Source: CAYZBF01 sp964476585 (GTDB lineage: Bacteria; Hydrothermota; UBA3072). From it: a stretch of DNA of 45,092 nt. The notes under the pieces were generated by a model. It saw nothing but the letters and a program-made list of their open reading frames with translations. It had not been told where the DNA came from and ran no database searches. A program made the translations under genes and the position numbers. Shown here one piece after another: positions 8,152 through 16,593 of the stretch. Every line of letters starts with the position of its first letter. The first letter of the stretch is position 1. The DNA lies in contig CAYZBF010000016.1 in NCBI GenBank assembly GCA_964476585.1, positions 1-45,092 on the forward strand. The letters are read 5' to 3'.

Positions 8152-8450
8152 CTTAGAAACGGCATATACTTCTATCAATACCATTATAAAAACCAAATCC
8201 TCAGAGGAAAATTCCTTACCCTAAGATAAAGAACCCCAGAAAACCTCTGCCTCTTTGAGTTGTCATATAACACTTTAAGAGCAGATAAAACCTCTCATCA
8301 AAAAACAAAAAAACTTAAATTCCCTAAAAAATAAATCTCAAATTCCTTATCCTCTATATTTAAGTTGTTCATTATCAGTAAAATCAAATGATATTCAATA
8401 ATAAAAATAAAAAAAATAAAAAAGGGGTTGACAAGACAAAAAGTTTTATT
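8152..8450 (+). repeat. Dispersed direct repeat, copy 1 (C25 3' end, downstream spacer and promoter)
   Basis: This stretch closely matches about 19008-19275: the last codons of a C25 peptidase gene, then shared words such as AAAGAACCCCAGAAAACCTC, a long A/T-rich spacer and the TTGACA promoter. Copy 1 has an extra block of about 20 bases near 8320-8340. The gap 8130-8537 contains only this repeat, promoter P2 and its A/T-rich leader. Confidence 0.85.
8155..8229 (+). pseudogene. Remnant of a C25 peptidase gene (last 24 codons)
   Basis: Starting at AGA 8155 the frame reads RNGIYFYQYHYKNQILRGKF and ends LTLR and a stop. The intact C25 peptidase at 16594-19080 ends RNGIYFYQFQYKNQILKGKF then LILR and a stop. 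No start codon or ribosome site remains. The fragment follows the first surface gene, just as the intact C25 gene follows the third, which points to internal deletion of a second peptidase gene. Confidence 0.85.
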
Positions 8451-8455
8451 ATTTT
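8428..8455 (+). promoter_or_regulatory. Predicted promoter P2 of glycosidase-like surface-protein gene
   Basis: TTGACA (8428-8433), a 16-bp spacer and TATTTT (8450-8455). It is close in sequence to the orphan promoter P4 at 19250, including the AAAAAGTTTTAT spacer core. Confidence 0.65.
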
Positions 8456-8537
8456 TAAATATTATTTATAATTTATAACAATTTTTGTAAATGATTTTTA
8501 TAAATTTTGAAATGTTAACCTCAAGAAGGAGGGTATT

Positions 8538-11500
8538 ATGAGAATCAAAAGTAAAAAGTTAATTCTTATTTTATTACAGTTCTTGGAAGGGGTCCTATCG
8601 AACACATTACGGGGGATAAAAATGAGGATGTTTAGGAATAAAGCTGGAAGCTGCTCCACTGATTTGAAAGTACAAGATAAAGATGGAAATGGCATTTATT
8701 TGCCGCTGAAAATAATTAGGATTTCTTCGATTATATTTCTGTTAATAATGTTTATGACTTTGCCATCTTCATTAGCTTTTGCAGGAGAGTATGACAAGAC
8801 AGGAACACAATGGGAACCCTACCTGGAATGGAGTTTGGAGAATCCGAGTTACTCTGGCAACCCTTATGATCTGATTGCTACGGTCTCTTTTGAACACACT
8901 TCGAGCGGGGAGACGCTGAAAACTGAGATGTTCTATGATGGCGGCAACACTTGGAAATTCCGCTTTACGGGAACCAAAACGGGCGAGTGGACCTTCACAA
9001 CATCAAGTAGTGATTCCGATCTAGATGGCAAGAGCGGAACAGTGACGATCGACTCCAATCCCGATCCAGATGTCCACGGCTTCGTGACCAAGTTCGACAA
9101 CAAGTGGGGATGGCAAGGAACAAGCGAGGCGTTTATCCCCCAGTTTGTGATGTACAAAAACCCCGCTGAAATCAATAGCAATCCGAGCATCGTTGACACT
9201 GATATCCAGACATTTCTGGTTGAACACGGATTCAACGGATTTCACATACAAGTACAGTGTCGTTGGTTTGACATCAATAAACCGAGCTATGATGACATTT
9301 CAGACCCAAACCCTGACCTACGAACGTTTGAGATTCTGGAAGGACTCATCGCAAAGGTGCACGATGCTGGCGGTGTCGTTCACATCTGGGCGTGGGGAGA
9401 TGAGCAAAGACACATGACCCCAATAAAGTGGGGTATAAACGGAGATGAAGACAAGCGCCTTCAACGCTACATCGCAGCACGGCTCGGCCCTATTCCCGGC
9501 TGGACAATGGGCTATGGGTTCGATTTGTTCGAGTGGGTCACCAAGGAACAGCTTGAAGATTGGCATGATTACCTGCACGACCATTTCGGATGGTCGCATT
9601 TCTCAGGCGGGCGCGCGTCGGGACCAAGCTCTGGAACGGATCATTCGGCATATGTCGATTGGAATCAGCCTCTTGACTACTCGAGTTATTGTCACCACAG
9701 ACCGACTTACGACGTTTACGTGGCCGCCCTCAACGTGATTCCCGACAAACCGGTCTTCTCCGAGGACCGATTTCGCATTAGAACGGATGGTTATCCGGAA
9801 AAGGACTATGATGAAGAGATGACTCGGCGAGGACTATGGATTTCCACAATGGCGGGTGGTGTTGCCAACATATGGGGCAATCTTATTGACAGCCCCGGTG
9901 ACTATTCCATGCCCTATCTGCACCCAGAATGGATTAAGACGTATTCGGAATTCTTTAAAAACCGCTTCCTCAAGGACATGTATCGCGAGAACACAATCAC
10001 TGATGGATATTGCTTGATGAGTCCCACCGTAGAAAGCTACATCTTCTACAAGGAAGACACGACTTCGATTATGATGAATCTCTCACAGATGGGAGGGAGC
10101 CAAAGGGCAATTGCTGTTGATGCGAAGAAAGAATACGCAGAGATTGAAATCGGAGAGCTGGACGTCAGTATACACACCTGGAACGCTCCCTATAAATCAG
10201 ACTGGGCGATAGCTGTTGGTGATTTTGGTGAAGAAAGACCCTTGGAGAACTGGGAGTCGTATGAGGACCCGGGATGCACCACGGTGTGTGACCTCTTCAA
10301 CGATCAATACCCTACTATCTACATGAGGGACGCGAACGTTCAATCAGGGAGTTACAGGGTTAGCTACTACGATGCGGGTGGAACTAACGTGGAAACACAC
10401 GAGCATATTAGCCATACAGAAGGCAACCTCGATGATAACATATATCTCCCCGACTACGTTGGTTACCAACCTGGTATGTGGCATGTCAAGCTATATGACA
10501 TCTCCGGGGCAGAGACAGAGATTGCAGATGATATCTTCACTGTCGAGGGGGAATCAAACTTCGGGAACTGGTGGGATTCAAACTATCTACACAGAAAGAA
10601 GATAACGATTCCCGCTAACTTTAGCACAGTCCCAGCTGGTTACACCCAATCTTTAGAATTTGACCATGATTCTTTGGTTACTGCTGGAAAGTCACAATCG
10701 AATGGAGATGATTTAAGGGTGGTCTACTGGAATGGGAGTTCTTGGACAGAATTAGATAGAATTCTTGACCCTACTTACTATGGTAAGGGTTGGAATGATA
10801 ATGATACTCGTATCCTTTTTAAGATACAAGCCCAGATAAATGCCGGAGAGATCGACGATAATTATTACATTTATTACGGATATTCAACTGCTACTAACCC
10901 ACCTGCAAGCGAGAGCAATGTTTGGAGATATTTTAATCCATTAGAGTCTACAAGCGGTCTAACTTATTATGGTTACGAAACGGGTAGCTGGAGTATAGTA
11001 GGTGGGAGGCTTAGAAATACAGGAGGCAATGACCAAGGTGGTTTCAGGGATTCGAATTCTCCTACACTGGATGATGTCGAAATATTAACTGATTGTGAAA
11101 TCGTAAGCAGTACATCTGGCAGAATTGGACCGATTTTTAGACAACAATCAACAGGAAGAGGATATATAACAAGAATCAAACCAGGGACTCCAGATTACAG
11201 AATCAGTGCAATAAATGATGATATGACATATCAAGAATGTTCTGCTGAAGAACCAATGTCAAGCAGTTATGATGTTGTTTATCGCTTCAAAACTCGAATA
11301 GTTGGTTCTACTGCCAAATTTCAATTCCGCACTCTTACAGGAAGTTATTGCACTGAACTTTCCTATACATTTCCAGGACCTGGATCATGTCCAGAATATA
11401 GTTCAGGGCAATTTGGCGGGTGGTGGCAAAGAGCTGGCACATACTATTATGATAATTATAGAGTTCGTCTTGCACTTTCTGATGAGCCGCTAAATCCCAC

Positions 11501-11825
11501 ACTCAGCTCGGAAGAAAAGGCAGGTGTATCCCCCATCAATAAACCACTGGTATTTGCTCTATACAGGAACAAACCTAATCCCTTCACCGGTAAGACCGAG
11601 ATTCGATATCAAATCCCGAAGAGAGCAACCGTTAACCTTCAGGTATTTGATATTATTGGAAGATCGGTCGTAACCCTTCTGGATGGTGTGCAGAAACCTG
11701 GTTATTATTCCATCCAGTACAGAGGAACGGATAAGAACAATAGTCCCTTACCTTCAGGTGTCTACTTCCTCCTGATGAAAGCAGATGAGTTTAAGGCAAG
11801 TCAGAAGATGGTTCTACTCCAATGA
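8538..11825 (+). CDS. Secreted DUF5060/glycoside hydrolase-like protein with DUF2341 and sorting domain
   Basis: 1095 residues. The start at 8538 has a strong AGAAGGAGGG site, but the second ATG at 8622 (residue 29) has its own GGGGG site. A second signal-like hydrophobic segment lies at residues 57-82, ending SSLAFA. Residues about 85-185 match DUF5060, the immunoglobulin-like N-domain of some glycosidases (NPYDLIATVSF, FYDGGNTWKFRF, GEWTFTT). Residues 190-460 look like a TIM-barrel hydrolase, with GFDLFEW and KPVFSEDRFR as possible acid/base and nucleophile Glu sites. DUF2341 follows (about 676-800), then a beta-sandwich, then the ~90-residue sorting domain. The hydrolase part is richer in G+C than its flanks, suggesting transfer of a foreign module. 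The exact glycosidase family and substrate are uncertain. Confidence 0.85.
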   Translation: MRIKSKKLILILLQFLEGVLSNTLRGIKMRMFRNKAGSCSTDLKVQDKDGNGIYLPLKIIRISSIIFLLIMFMTLPSSLAFAGEYDKTGTQWEPYLEWSLENPSYSGNPYDLIATVSFEHTSSGETLKTEMFYDGGNTWKFRFTGTKTGEWTFTTSSSDSDLDGKSGTVTIDSNPDPDVHGFVTKFDNKWGWQGTSEAFIPQFVMYKNPAEINSNPSIVDTDIQTFLVEHGFNGFHIQVQCRWFDINKPSYDDISDPNPDLRTFEILEGLIAKVHDAGGVVHIWAWGDEQRHMTPIKWGINGDEDKRLQRYIAARLGPIPGWTMGYGFDLFEWVTKEQLEDWHDYLHDHFGWSHFSGGRASGPSSGTDHSAYVDWNQPLDYSSYCHHRPTYDVYVAALNVIPDKPVFSEDRFRIRTDGYPEKDYDEEMTRRGLWISTMAGGVANIWGNLIDSPGDYSMPYLHPEWIKTYSEFFKNRFLKDMYRENTITDGYCLMSPTVESYIFYKEDTTSIMMNLSQMGGSQRAIAVDAKKEYAEIEIGELDVSIHTWNAPYKSDWAIAVGDFGEERPLENWESYEDPGCTTVCDLFNDQYPTIYMRDANVQSGSYRVSYYDAGGTNVETHEHISHTEGNLDDNIYLPDYVGYQPGMWHVKLYDISGAETEIADDIFTVEGESNFGNWWDSNYLHRKKITIPANFSTVPAGYTQSLEFDHDSLVTAGKSQSNGDDLRVVYWNGSSWTELDRILDPTYYGKGWNDNDTRILFKIQAQINAGEIDDNYYIYYGYSTATNPPASESNVWRYFNPLESTSGLTYYGYETGSWSIVGGRLRNTGGNDQGGFRDSNSPTLDDVEILTDCEIVSSTSGRIGPIFRQQSTGRGYITRIKPGTPDYRISAINDDMTYQECSAEEPMSSSYDVVYRFKTRIVGSTAKFQFRTLTGSYCTELSYTFPGPGSCPEYSSGQFGGWWQRAGTYYYDNYRVRLALSDEPLNPTLSSEEKAGVSPINKPLVFALYRNKPNPFTGKTEIRYQIPKRATVNLQVFDIIGRSVVTLLDGVQKPGYYSIQYRGTDKNNSPLPSGVYFLLMKADEFKASQKMVLLQ
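10752..10893 (+). repeat. 142-bp identical DUF2341-coding repeat, copy 1
   Basis: Identical to 12468-12609, which lies in the next gene, and flanked by further high similarity up to about 10935. Identity with no synonymous differences implies very recent copying or gene conversion between the two surface genes. Confidence 0.9.
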
Positions 11826-11959
11826 CCCCATATGTTGAAAATAAAATTATTACGGGTTGACTTTTGAAGAACATTTCGATAAAATATATAAAGATTCTAA
11901 TGTGAAAATGGGGAGAGTTTTGTTGAAATATGTTAAAAGACCGTAATTAAAAAGGAGAA

Positions 11960-11987
11960 TTGACAATTTGGAAATTATTATTATATT
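11960..11987 (+). promoter_or_regulatory. Predicted promoter P3 of the largest surface-protein gene
   Basis: TTGACA (11960-11965), a 16-bp spacer and TATATT (11982-11987). The following leader shares many words with the leader after P1 (AAATTATTATTAT, AAAATATGCAA). Another TTGACT at about 11866 is less convincing. Confidence 0.65.
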
Positions 11988-12068
11988 GGAATAAAATATG
12001 CAATTAAAAAAATATTTGAACTAATTTTTATAAATTTTTAGGTGTCAATATTAAAAAGGGAGGTTATC

Positions 12069-15000
12069 ATGAAAATCAAAAGTAAAAGGTTACTTCTTAT
12101 TCTATTAATTCTATCTTTCTCTCTAATAGTAGGAGTTACTGATCGAAAAGAACCTCGTATAGGTGCGAAGGTTGAGCGAGATGAGTTTGAGAGGATGGAC
12201 GATCATGTGAGGGTGACTCAGGCAGATCGTCTGGATAATACCTCTGCCAACTCTCTTAAGGCTTCTGCTAAGAGCACTGGAGAATGGTGGGATTCGAATT
12301 ATCAACATCGTGAGAAGGTAACTATTGCTGCGGAAACGAGCAATGTTCCAAGCGGATATACTCAATACCTTGAATTTGACCATGCAAGCTTAGTTTCAGC
12401 TAGTAAATCCCAAGCAGATGGAGATGATATAATGATAGTTTACTGGAATGGATCCAGTTGGACAGAGTTAGATAGAATTCTTGACCCTACTTACTATGGT
12501 AAGGGTTGGAATGATAATGATACTCGTATCCTTTTTAAGATACAAGCCCAGATAAATGCCGGAGAGATCGACGATAATTATTACATTTATTACGGATATT
12601 CAACTGCTATTAACCCACCAGCAAGCGAGAGCAATGTTTGGAGATATTACAACCCTTGTGACAATACCACAGGGTGGACAACTTGGGGAGACACCCAAAC
12701 CTTCACAGCAACCGGTGGGCGGATAGAATTCGGGGATGATGTCGTCGGAACTGTCGACTCACCTGGCCAAGGTGCTGTAGATGGTAGTGCTCCTGATCTT
12801 CAAGATGTGCAGGTACTTGCCGACATAGAAGTGGCTGATAGTGCCAATTTTTCGGGCTCTCGCGCAGGGGTTCTTTATCGTGTTGTTCCCAGTAACGGAG
12901 CATATGAAGGATATTGTAGCCGAATCAAGCCAGGTGGTGACGATTATCGAATCGGTTGGGTAGATAATTTGGGTGGTTGGGGCGCAGAGTACGTTCAAGA
13001 AACGATGGTTTCCACCTTCAATGTGAATTATCGATTTAAAATTAGAATTCTTGGCACGGGGACAGGAACCTCAATCAAATGGCAATTCCGCACCATGACG
13101 GGAAGCTATGTCTCCGAACAAAGTTATGACATTACAGGCGGCGACACACTAATCTCAGAAGGGAAGTTTGGGTGCTGGGCTGAAAAAGCTGGTGAAGAAT
13201 ATATTGACAATATTCGGGTTCGTCTTGCACTTTCTGACGAGCCGCCAAATCCCACGCTCGGCTCGGAAGAAAAGTCAGAACTAAGACTCCTTCGAATATT
13301 TGATAATGCTATATACAATGCATGGCATACAGATGTTTCTACCTATGAGTGCACTCTATCCGTTGTAGCCACTGATCCTGAAGCGAGTAATCTCAAGTAT
13401 GTAATCCAGTGGGATAAGGACCCAAACTTTGGGGGTGCCTCTTCTAAGACTATCGGACCCTACACCGCTGGTGAGGAAGCTGAAACAACCATTCCACTTG
13501 GTTCAACCGCTGAGGATGCTGAGACCCTCTTTTACTGGAAGGCATATGCGGAAACAGCTGCAGTAGGGGTGGAAGGTTGGTATAACTCAAACTGGCAATA
13601 CCGCGAAAAGATAACAATTGACCATACCAAGGTTGAGGTTGGTGGAGAAGATTGGTATAACTCAAACTGGCAATACCGCAACAAGATAACCATCGACCAT
13701 ACAAAGGTTCCCAATACTGATCAGAGCTATTTCCCTGTTCTTATCAACAGCACCTATACTGATTGGAAAGTTACTGGTAGTGGAGGTCATGTCGGTCAAT
13801 TGGATGGTGGTGATATTCTCTTCACTTCTTCGGATGGAACCACCAAATTAGACCATGAGATTGAAAAGTATGATCAAACAACTGGAGAACTTGTTGCCTG
13901 GGTAGAGGTTCCTGCTGTATCTAATGCAACCGACACTGACATTTATATCTATTATGGTAATGCTACTGCTGTTGACCAATGGAACGTTTCGGAGACCTGG
14001 GATGAAGGAGGGGATAGTAATTACGTGGCTGTATGGCATCTGAATGAATCATCAGATGCTCATTCTGATGCTACTGGAAACGGATATAATTCCACAGCTA
14101 TTACGGTTACCCAGCAGGGTGCAGACATTGGCAGAATAGATGGAGCAGATGATTTCGATGGTGATGATGATTATGTCACTTTCGGGGACCTCCTTAATTT
14201 TGCATCTACCAATTTTACCATTGAGATATGGTTTAAAGCAGCCACAATTGATACATTAGACCAGAACACCTTCATCTCAAAATGGGGTTCAGTATCGGAG
14301 AACAGGGATTTCCGATTTGAGATTGATGGGCCTGGTTCGGATAATATTAATTTCGCAATCTATGATGTAACAAATGGCTATAAACAGCTTTCTGGTGGTT
14401 CTCCATTAACTCCGGGAAATTGGTACTATGCTGCGGTGACTATTGATTGGGCTGAAGATGATGCCTATCTCTATCTTAACGGAGGAGTTGATGATAGTGA
14501 AGTTAACACATGGACATGGGCGAGGGTAGACGGTGCATCTGAAGTGGCTATAGGAAAGAGAATAGATGACTCACCGTATCAATGGTTTGATGGCATTATT
14601 GATGAGGTCAGAATCTCCACGACAGCCCGCTCGGCTGACTGGATTGCAACTTGCTACAATAACCAAGATTCTCCTAGTACTTTTTACAGTGTGGGAACCA
14701 TTGAGGAACAAACTCTAAACAACTTCCCTGTCCTTATCGATACAACCGATACTGATTGGAAAGTTACTGGTAGTGGAGGTCATGTCGGTCAATTGGATGG
14801 TGGTGATATTCTCTTCACTTCTTCGGATGGAACCACCAAATTAGACCATGAGATTGAAAAGTATGATCAAACAACTGGAGAACTTGTTGCCTGGGTAGAG
14901 GTTCCTGCTGTATCTAATGCAACCGACACTGACATTTATATCTATTATGGTAATGCTACTGCTGTTGACCAATGGAACGTTTCGGAGACCTGGGATGAAG

Positions 15001-16550
15001 GAGGGGATAGTAATTACGTGGCTGTATGGCATCTGAATGAATCATCAGATGCTCATTCTGATGCTACTGGAAACGGATATAATTCCACAGCTATTACGGT
15101 TACCCAGCAGGGTGCAGACATTGGCAGAATAGATGGAGCAGACTCGCTTGATGGTGTTGATGATTACGTCAGATTTCCGGACCCCCTTGATTTTTCATCT
15201 ACCAATTTCACCATTGAGATATGGTTCAATGCTACCACGATTGATGCATCAGATGAGGCCAACCAATTTATCTCAAAATGGCATACCGATAAAACATCCA
15301 GGGAATTCAGACTCTACACTAACTATAGTAAACTTGATTTCGACATATTGAATGGAGAGACTTACCACAGCCTTTCTGATCCTGACAGTTTAGTTGCGGA
15401 AGAATGGTACTATGCTGCAGTGACCGTTGATTGGGCAGGGACGCCTGATGCCTATCTCTATCATAACGGAGTAGAAATTGACAAAGATGAGTCGACATGG
15501 CCAAGTACTATGAATACGGATACCTCTTCAGTGATTTTAGGCATGGAATTTAAAGGAGCGGCATCGAGATTCCCGGTTGATGGCATTATTGATGAGGTTA
15601 GAATCTCCACGACCGACCGCTCGGCTGACTGGATTAAAACCTGCTACAACAACCAGAGTTCTCCTTCTACCTTTTATGGTGTGGCTACGGAGGAAGAGGT
15701 AGAACTTGAATGGGTTCAGTCAACCCCCTGGAGCGAGACCCGTTCCTTCACCATGGATATGGAGCTTGCCGAGGAGCCTGAGATAAATAGTCCTCCATAC
15801 TGGTATCAGGTGCACAGAGCTCAATTTGAGCAGTGCACAAAAGATAATGTAGAGGTTGTTGGTGACGAAGTGAAACTCGTCTCCGAACAAACCTCCGGAA
15901 CCTTGACCTCCCCTCCTATCGTCTATTCAGATCTTAAAACTGAAGGTTCTGGTAGGAACGACTGGGATGGTGTAAAGTGGACAAAATCCACTAAGGATGA
16001 CGACATCAAGCTTATGATTGAATATAAGAGTGGAGGAACTTGGAGTCTGGTACCGGACGAAGATCTACCCAATAATTCAACTGGCCTCTCTGATATGGAC
16101 AACGCTTTCTGCACAGTTGATCTTTCCTCACTGAGTACCAGCACCTACAATACACTCAGGATAAAGGCAATCTTCACTAAAGGTTCAAAGTCAGCAGATG
16201 ACCCTACCCTTGAGATGTGGGCATTGGGTAAGGAGGGAGGTATTACCTACGTATCTCCAATCAATAAACCACTGGTATTTGCTCTATCCAGGAACAAGCC
16301 TAATCCCTTCATCGGTAAGACAGAGATTCAATATCAACTCCCGAAGAGAACAACCGTTAATCTTCAGGTATTTGATATTCTGGGGAGATCGGTCGTAACC
16401 CTTCTGGATAAAGTGCAGAAACCCGGTCATTATTCCATCCAGTGGAGAGGAACGGATAAGAACAATAGTCCCTTACCTACAGGTGTGTACTTCCTCCTGA
16501 TGAAAGCAGATGAGTTTAAGGCAACCCAGAAGATGGTTCTACTCCGATGA
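12069..16550 (+). CDS. Giant secreted DUF2341/LamG-like repeat protein with type IX-like sorting domain
   Basis: The frame is open from 12042, but ATG 12069 follows GGGAGG by five bases and gives a signal-like start (MKIKSKRLLLILLILSFSL), so 1493 residues. Order: DUF2341 (about 73-194), a beta-sandwich (195-395), a fibronectin-like domain with RIFDNAIYNAW (404-497) and a 25-residue DUF2341 stub (504-528). Then come DUF2341 with a LamG-like domain (529-873) and a second, partly DNA-identical DUF2341 plus LamG unit (884-1207). The linker shared with the gene at 6288 and the sorting domain (last ~90) end the protein. LamG repeats typically bind glycans or protein ligands. A surface adhesin is the likeliest role; an enzymatic domain is not evident. 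Confidence 0.88.
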   Translation: MKIKSKRLLLILLILSFSLIVGVTDRKEPRIGAKVERDEFERMDDHVRVTQADRLDNTSANSLKASAKSTGEWWDSNYQHREKVTIAAETSNVPSGYTQYLEFDHASLVSASKSQADGDDIMIVYWNGSSWTELDRILDPTYYGKGWNDNDTRILFKIQAQINAGEIDDNYYIYYGYSTAINPPASESNVWRYYNPCDNTTGWTTWGDTQTFTATGGRIEFGDDVVGTVDSPGQGAVDGSAPDLQDVQVLADIEVADSANFSGSRAGVLYRVVPSNGAYEGYCSRIKPGGDDYRIGWVDNLGGWGAEYVQETMVSTFNVNYRFKIRILGTGTGTSIKWQFRTMTGSYVSEQSYDITGGDTLISEGKFGCWAEKAGEEYIDNIRVRLALSDEPPNPTLGSEEKSELRLLRIFDNAIYNAWHTDVSTYECTLSVVATDPEASNLKYVIQWDKDPNFGGASSKTIGPYTAGEEAETTIPLGSTAEDAETLFYWKAYAETAAVGVEGWYNSNWQYREKITIDHTKVEVGGEDWYNSNWQYRNKITIDHTKVPNTDQSYFPVLINSTYTDWKVTGSGGHVGQLDGGDILFTSSDGTTKLDHEIEKYDQTTGELVAWVEVPAVSNATDTDIYIYYGNATAVDQWNVSETWDEGGDSNYVAVWHLNESSDAHSDATGNGYNSTAITVTQQGADIGRIDGADDFDGDDDYVTFGDLLNFASTNFTIEIWFKAATIDTLDQNTFISKWGSVSENRDFRFEIDGPGSDNINFAIYDVTNGYKQLSGGSPLTPGNWYYAAVTIDWAEDDAYLYLNGGVDDSEVNTWTWARVDGASEVAIGKRIDDSPYQWFDGIIDEVRISTTARSADWIATCYNNQDSPSTFYSVGTIEEQTLNNFPVLIDTTDTDWKVTGSGGHVGQLDGGDILFTSSDGTTKLDHEIEKYDQTTGELVAWVEVPAVSNATDTDIYIYYGNATAVDQWNVSETWDEGGDSNYVAVWHLNESSDAHSDATGNGYNSTAITVTQQGADIGRIDGADSLDGVDDYVRFPDPLDFSSTNFTIEIWFNATTIDASDEANQFISKWHTDKTSREFRLYTNYSKLDFDILNGETYHSLSDPDSLVAEEWYYAAVTVDWAGTPDAYLYHNGVEIDKDESTWPSTMNTDTSSVILGMEFKGAASRFPVDGIIDEVRISTTDRSADWIKTCYNNQSSPSTFYGVATEEEVELEWVQSTPWSETRSFTMDMELAEEPEINSPPYWYQVHRAQFEQCTKDNVEVVGDEVKLVSEQTSGTLTSPPIVYSDLKTEGSGRNDWDGVKWTKSTKDDDIKLMIEYKSGGTWSLVPDEDLPNNSTGLSDMDNAFCTVDLSSLSTSTYNTLRIKAIFTKGSKSADDPTLEMWALGKEGGITYVSPINKPLVFALSRNKPNPFIGKTEIQYQLPKRTTVNLQVFDILGRSVVTLLDKVQKPGHYSIQWRGTDKNNSPLPTGVYFLLMKADEFKATQKMVLLR
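12468..12609 (+). repeat. 142-bp identical DUF2341-coding repeat, copy 2
   Basis: Identical to 10752-10893 in the preceding gene, offset 1716 bases. Confidence 0.9.
13578..13727 (+). repeat. 75-bp tandem duplication creating a DUF2341 stub
   Basis: The unit starting TGGTATAACTCAAACTGG at 13578 recurs at 13653, an offset of 75 bases or 25 residues. It duplicates only the first strand region of DUF2341 (WYNSNWQYR, then KITIDHTKV). Similarity between the units covers about 55 bases each. Confidence 0.9.
13756..14149 (+). repeat. 394-bp identical in-gene direct repeat, copy 1
   Basis: Base-for-base identical by eye to 14749-15142 (offset 993 bases, 331 codons). It codes for the second half of DUF2341 and the first strands of the LamG-like domain, while the rest of each LamG-like domain has diverged. 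Confidence 0.93.
14749..15142 (+). repeat. 394-bp identical in-gene direct repeat, copy 2
   Basis: Second copy of 13756-14149. The offset is a multiple of three, so recombination between the copies would add or remove 331 codons without breaking the frame. Confidence 0.93.
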
Positions 16551-16556
16551 TAAGAT

Positions 16557-16574
16557 GGGGTAGGACCCTACCCC
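16557..16574 (+). terminator. GC-rich hairpin between surface-protein and C25 peptidase genes
   Basis: GGGGTAGG and CCTACCCC are perfect complements separated by AC, giving a tight stem in the 43-base gap. No U-tract follows, so it may slow or process read-through rather than end transcription. The C25 gene has no clear promoter of its own in the gap. Confidence 0.45.
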
Positions 16575-16593
16575 TATAAATAAATCTGGGATA

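Noticed and set aside
13756..15142. CRISPR-like or tandem RNA repeat
   Set aside because: The repeats are long, coding and in frame, with no short repeat-spacer pattern; no CRISPR array is seen anywhere in the window.
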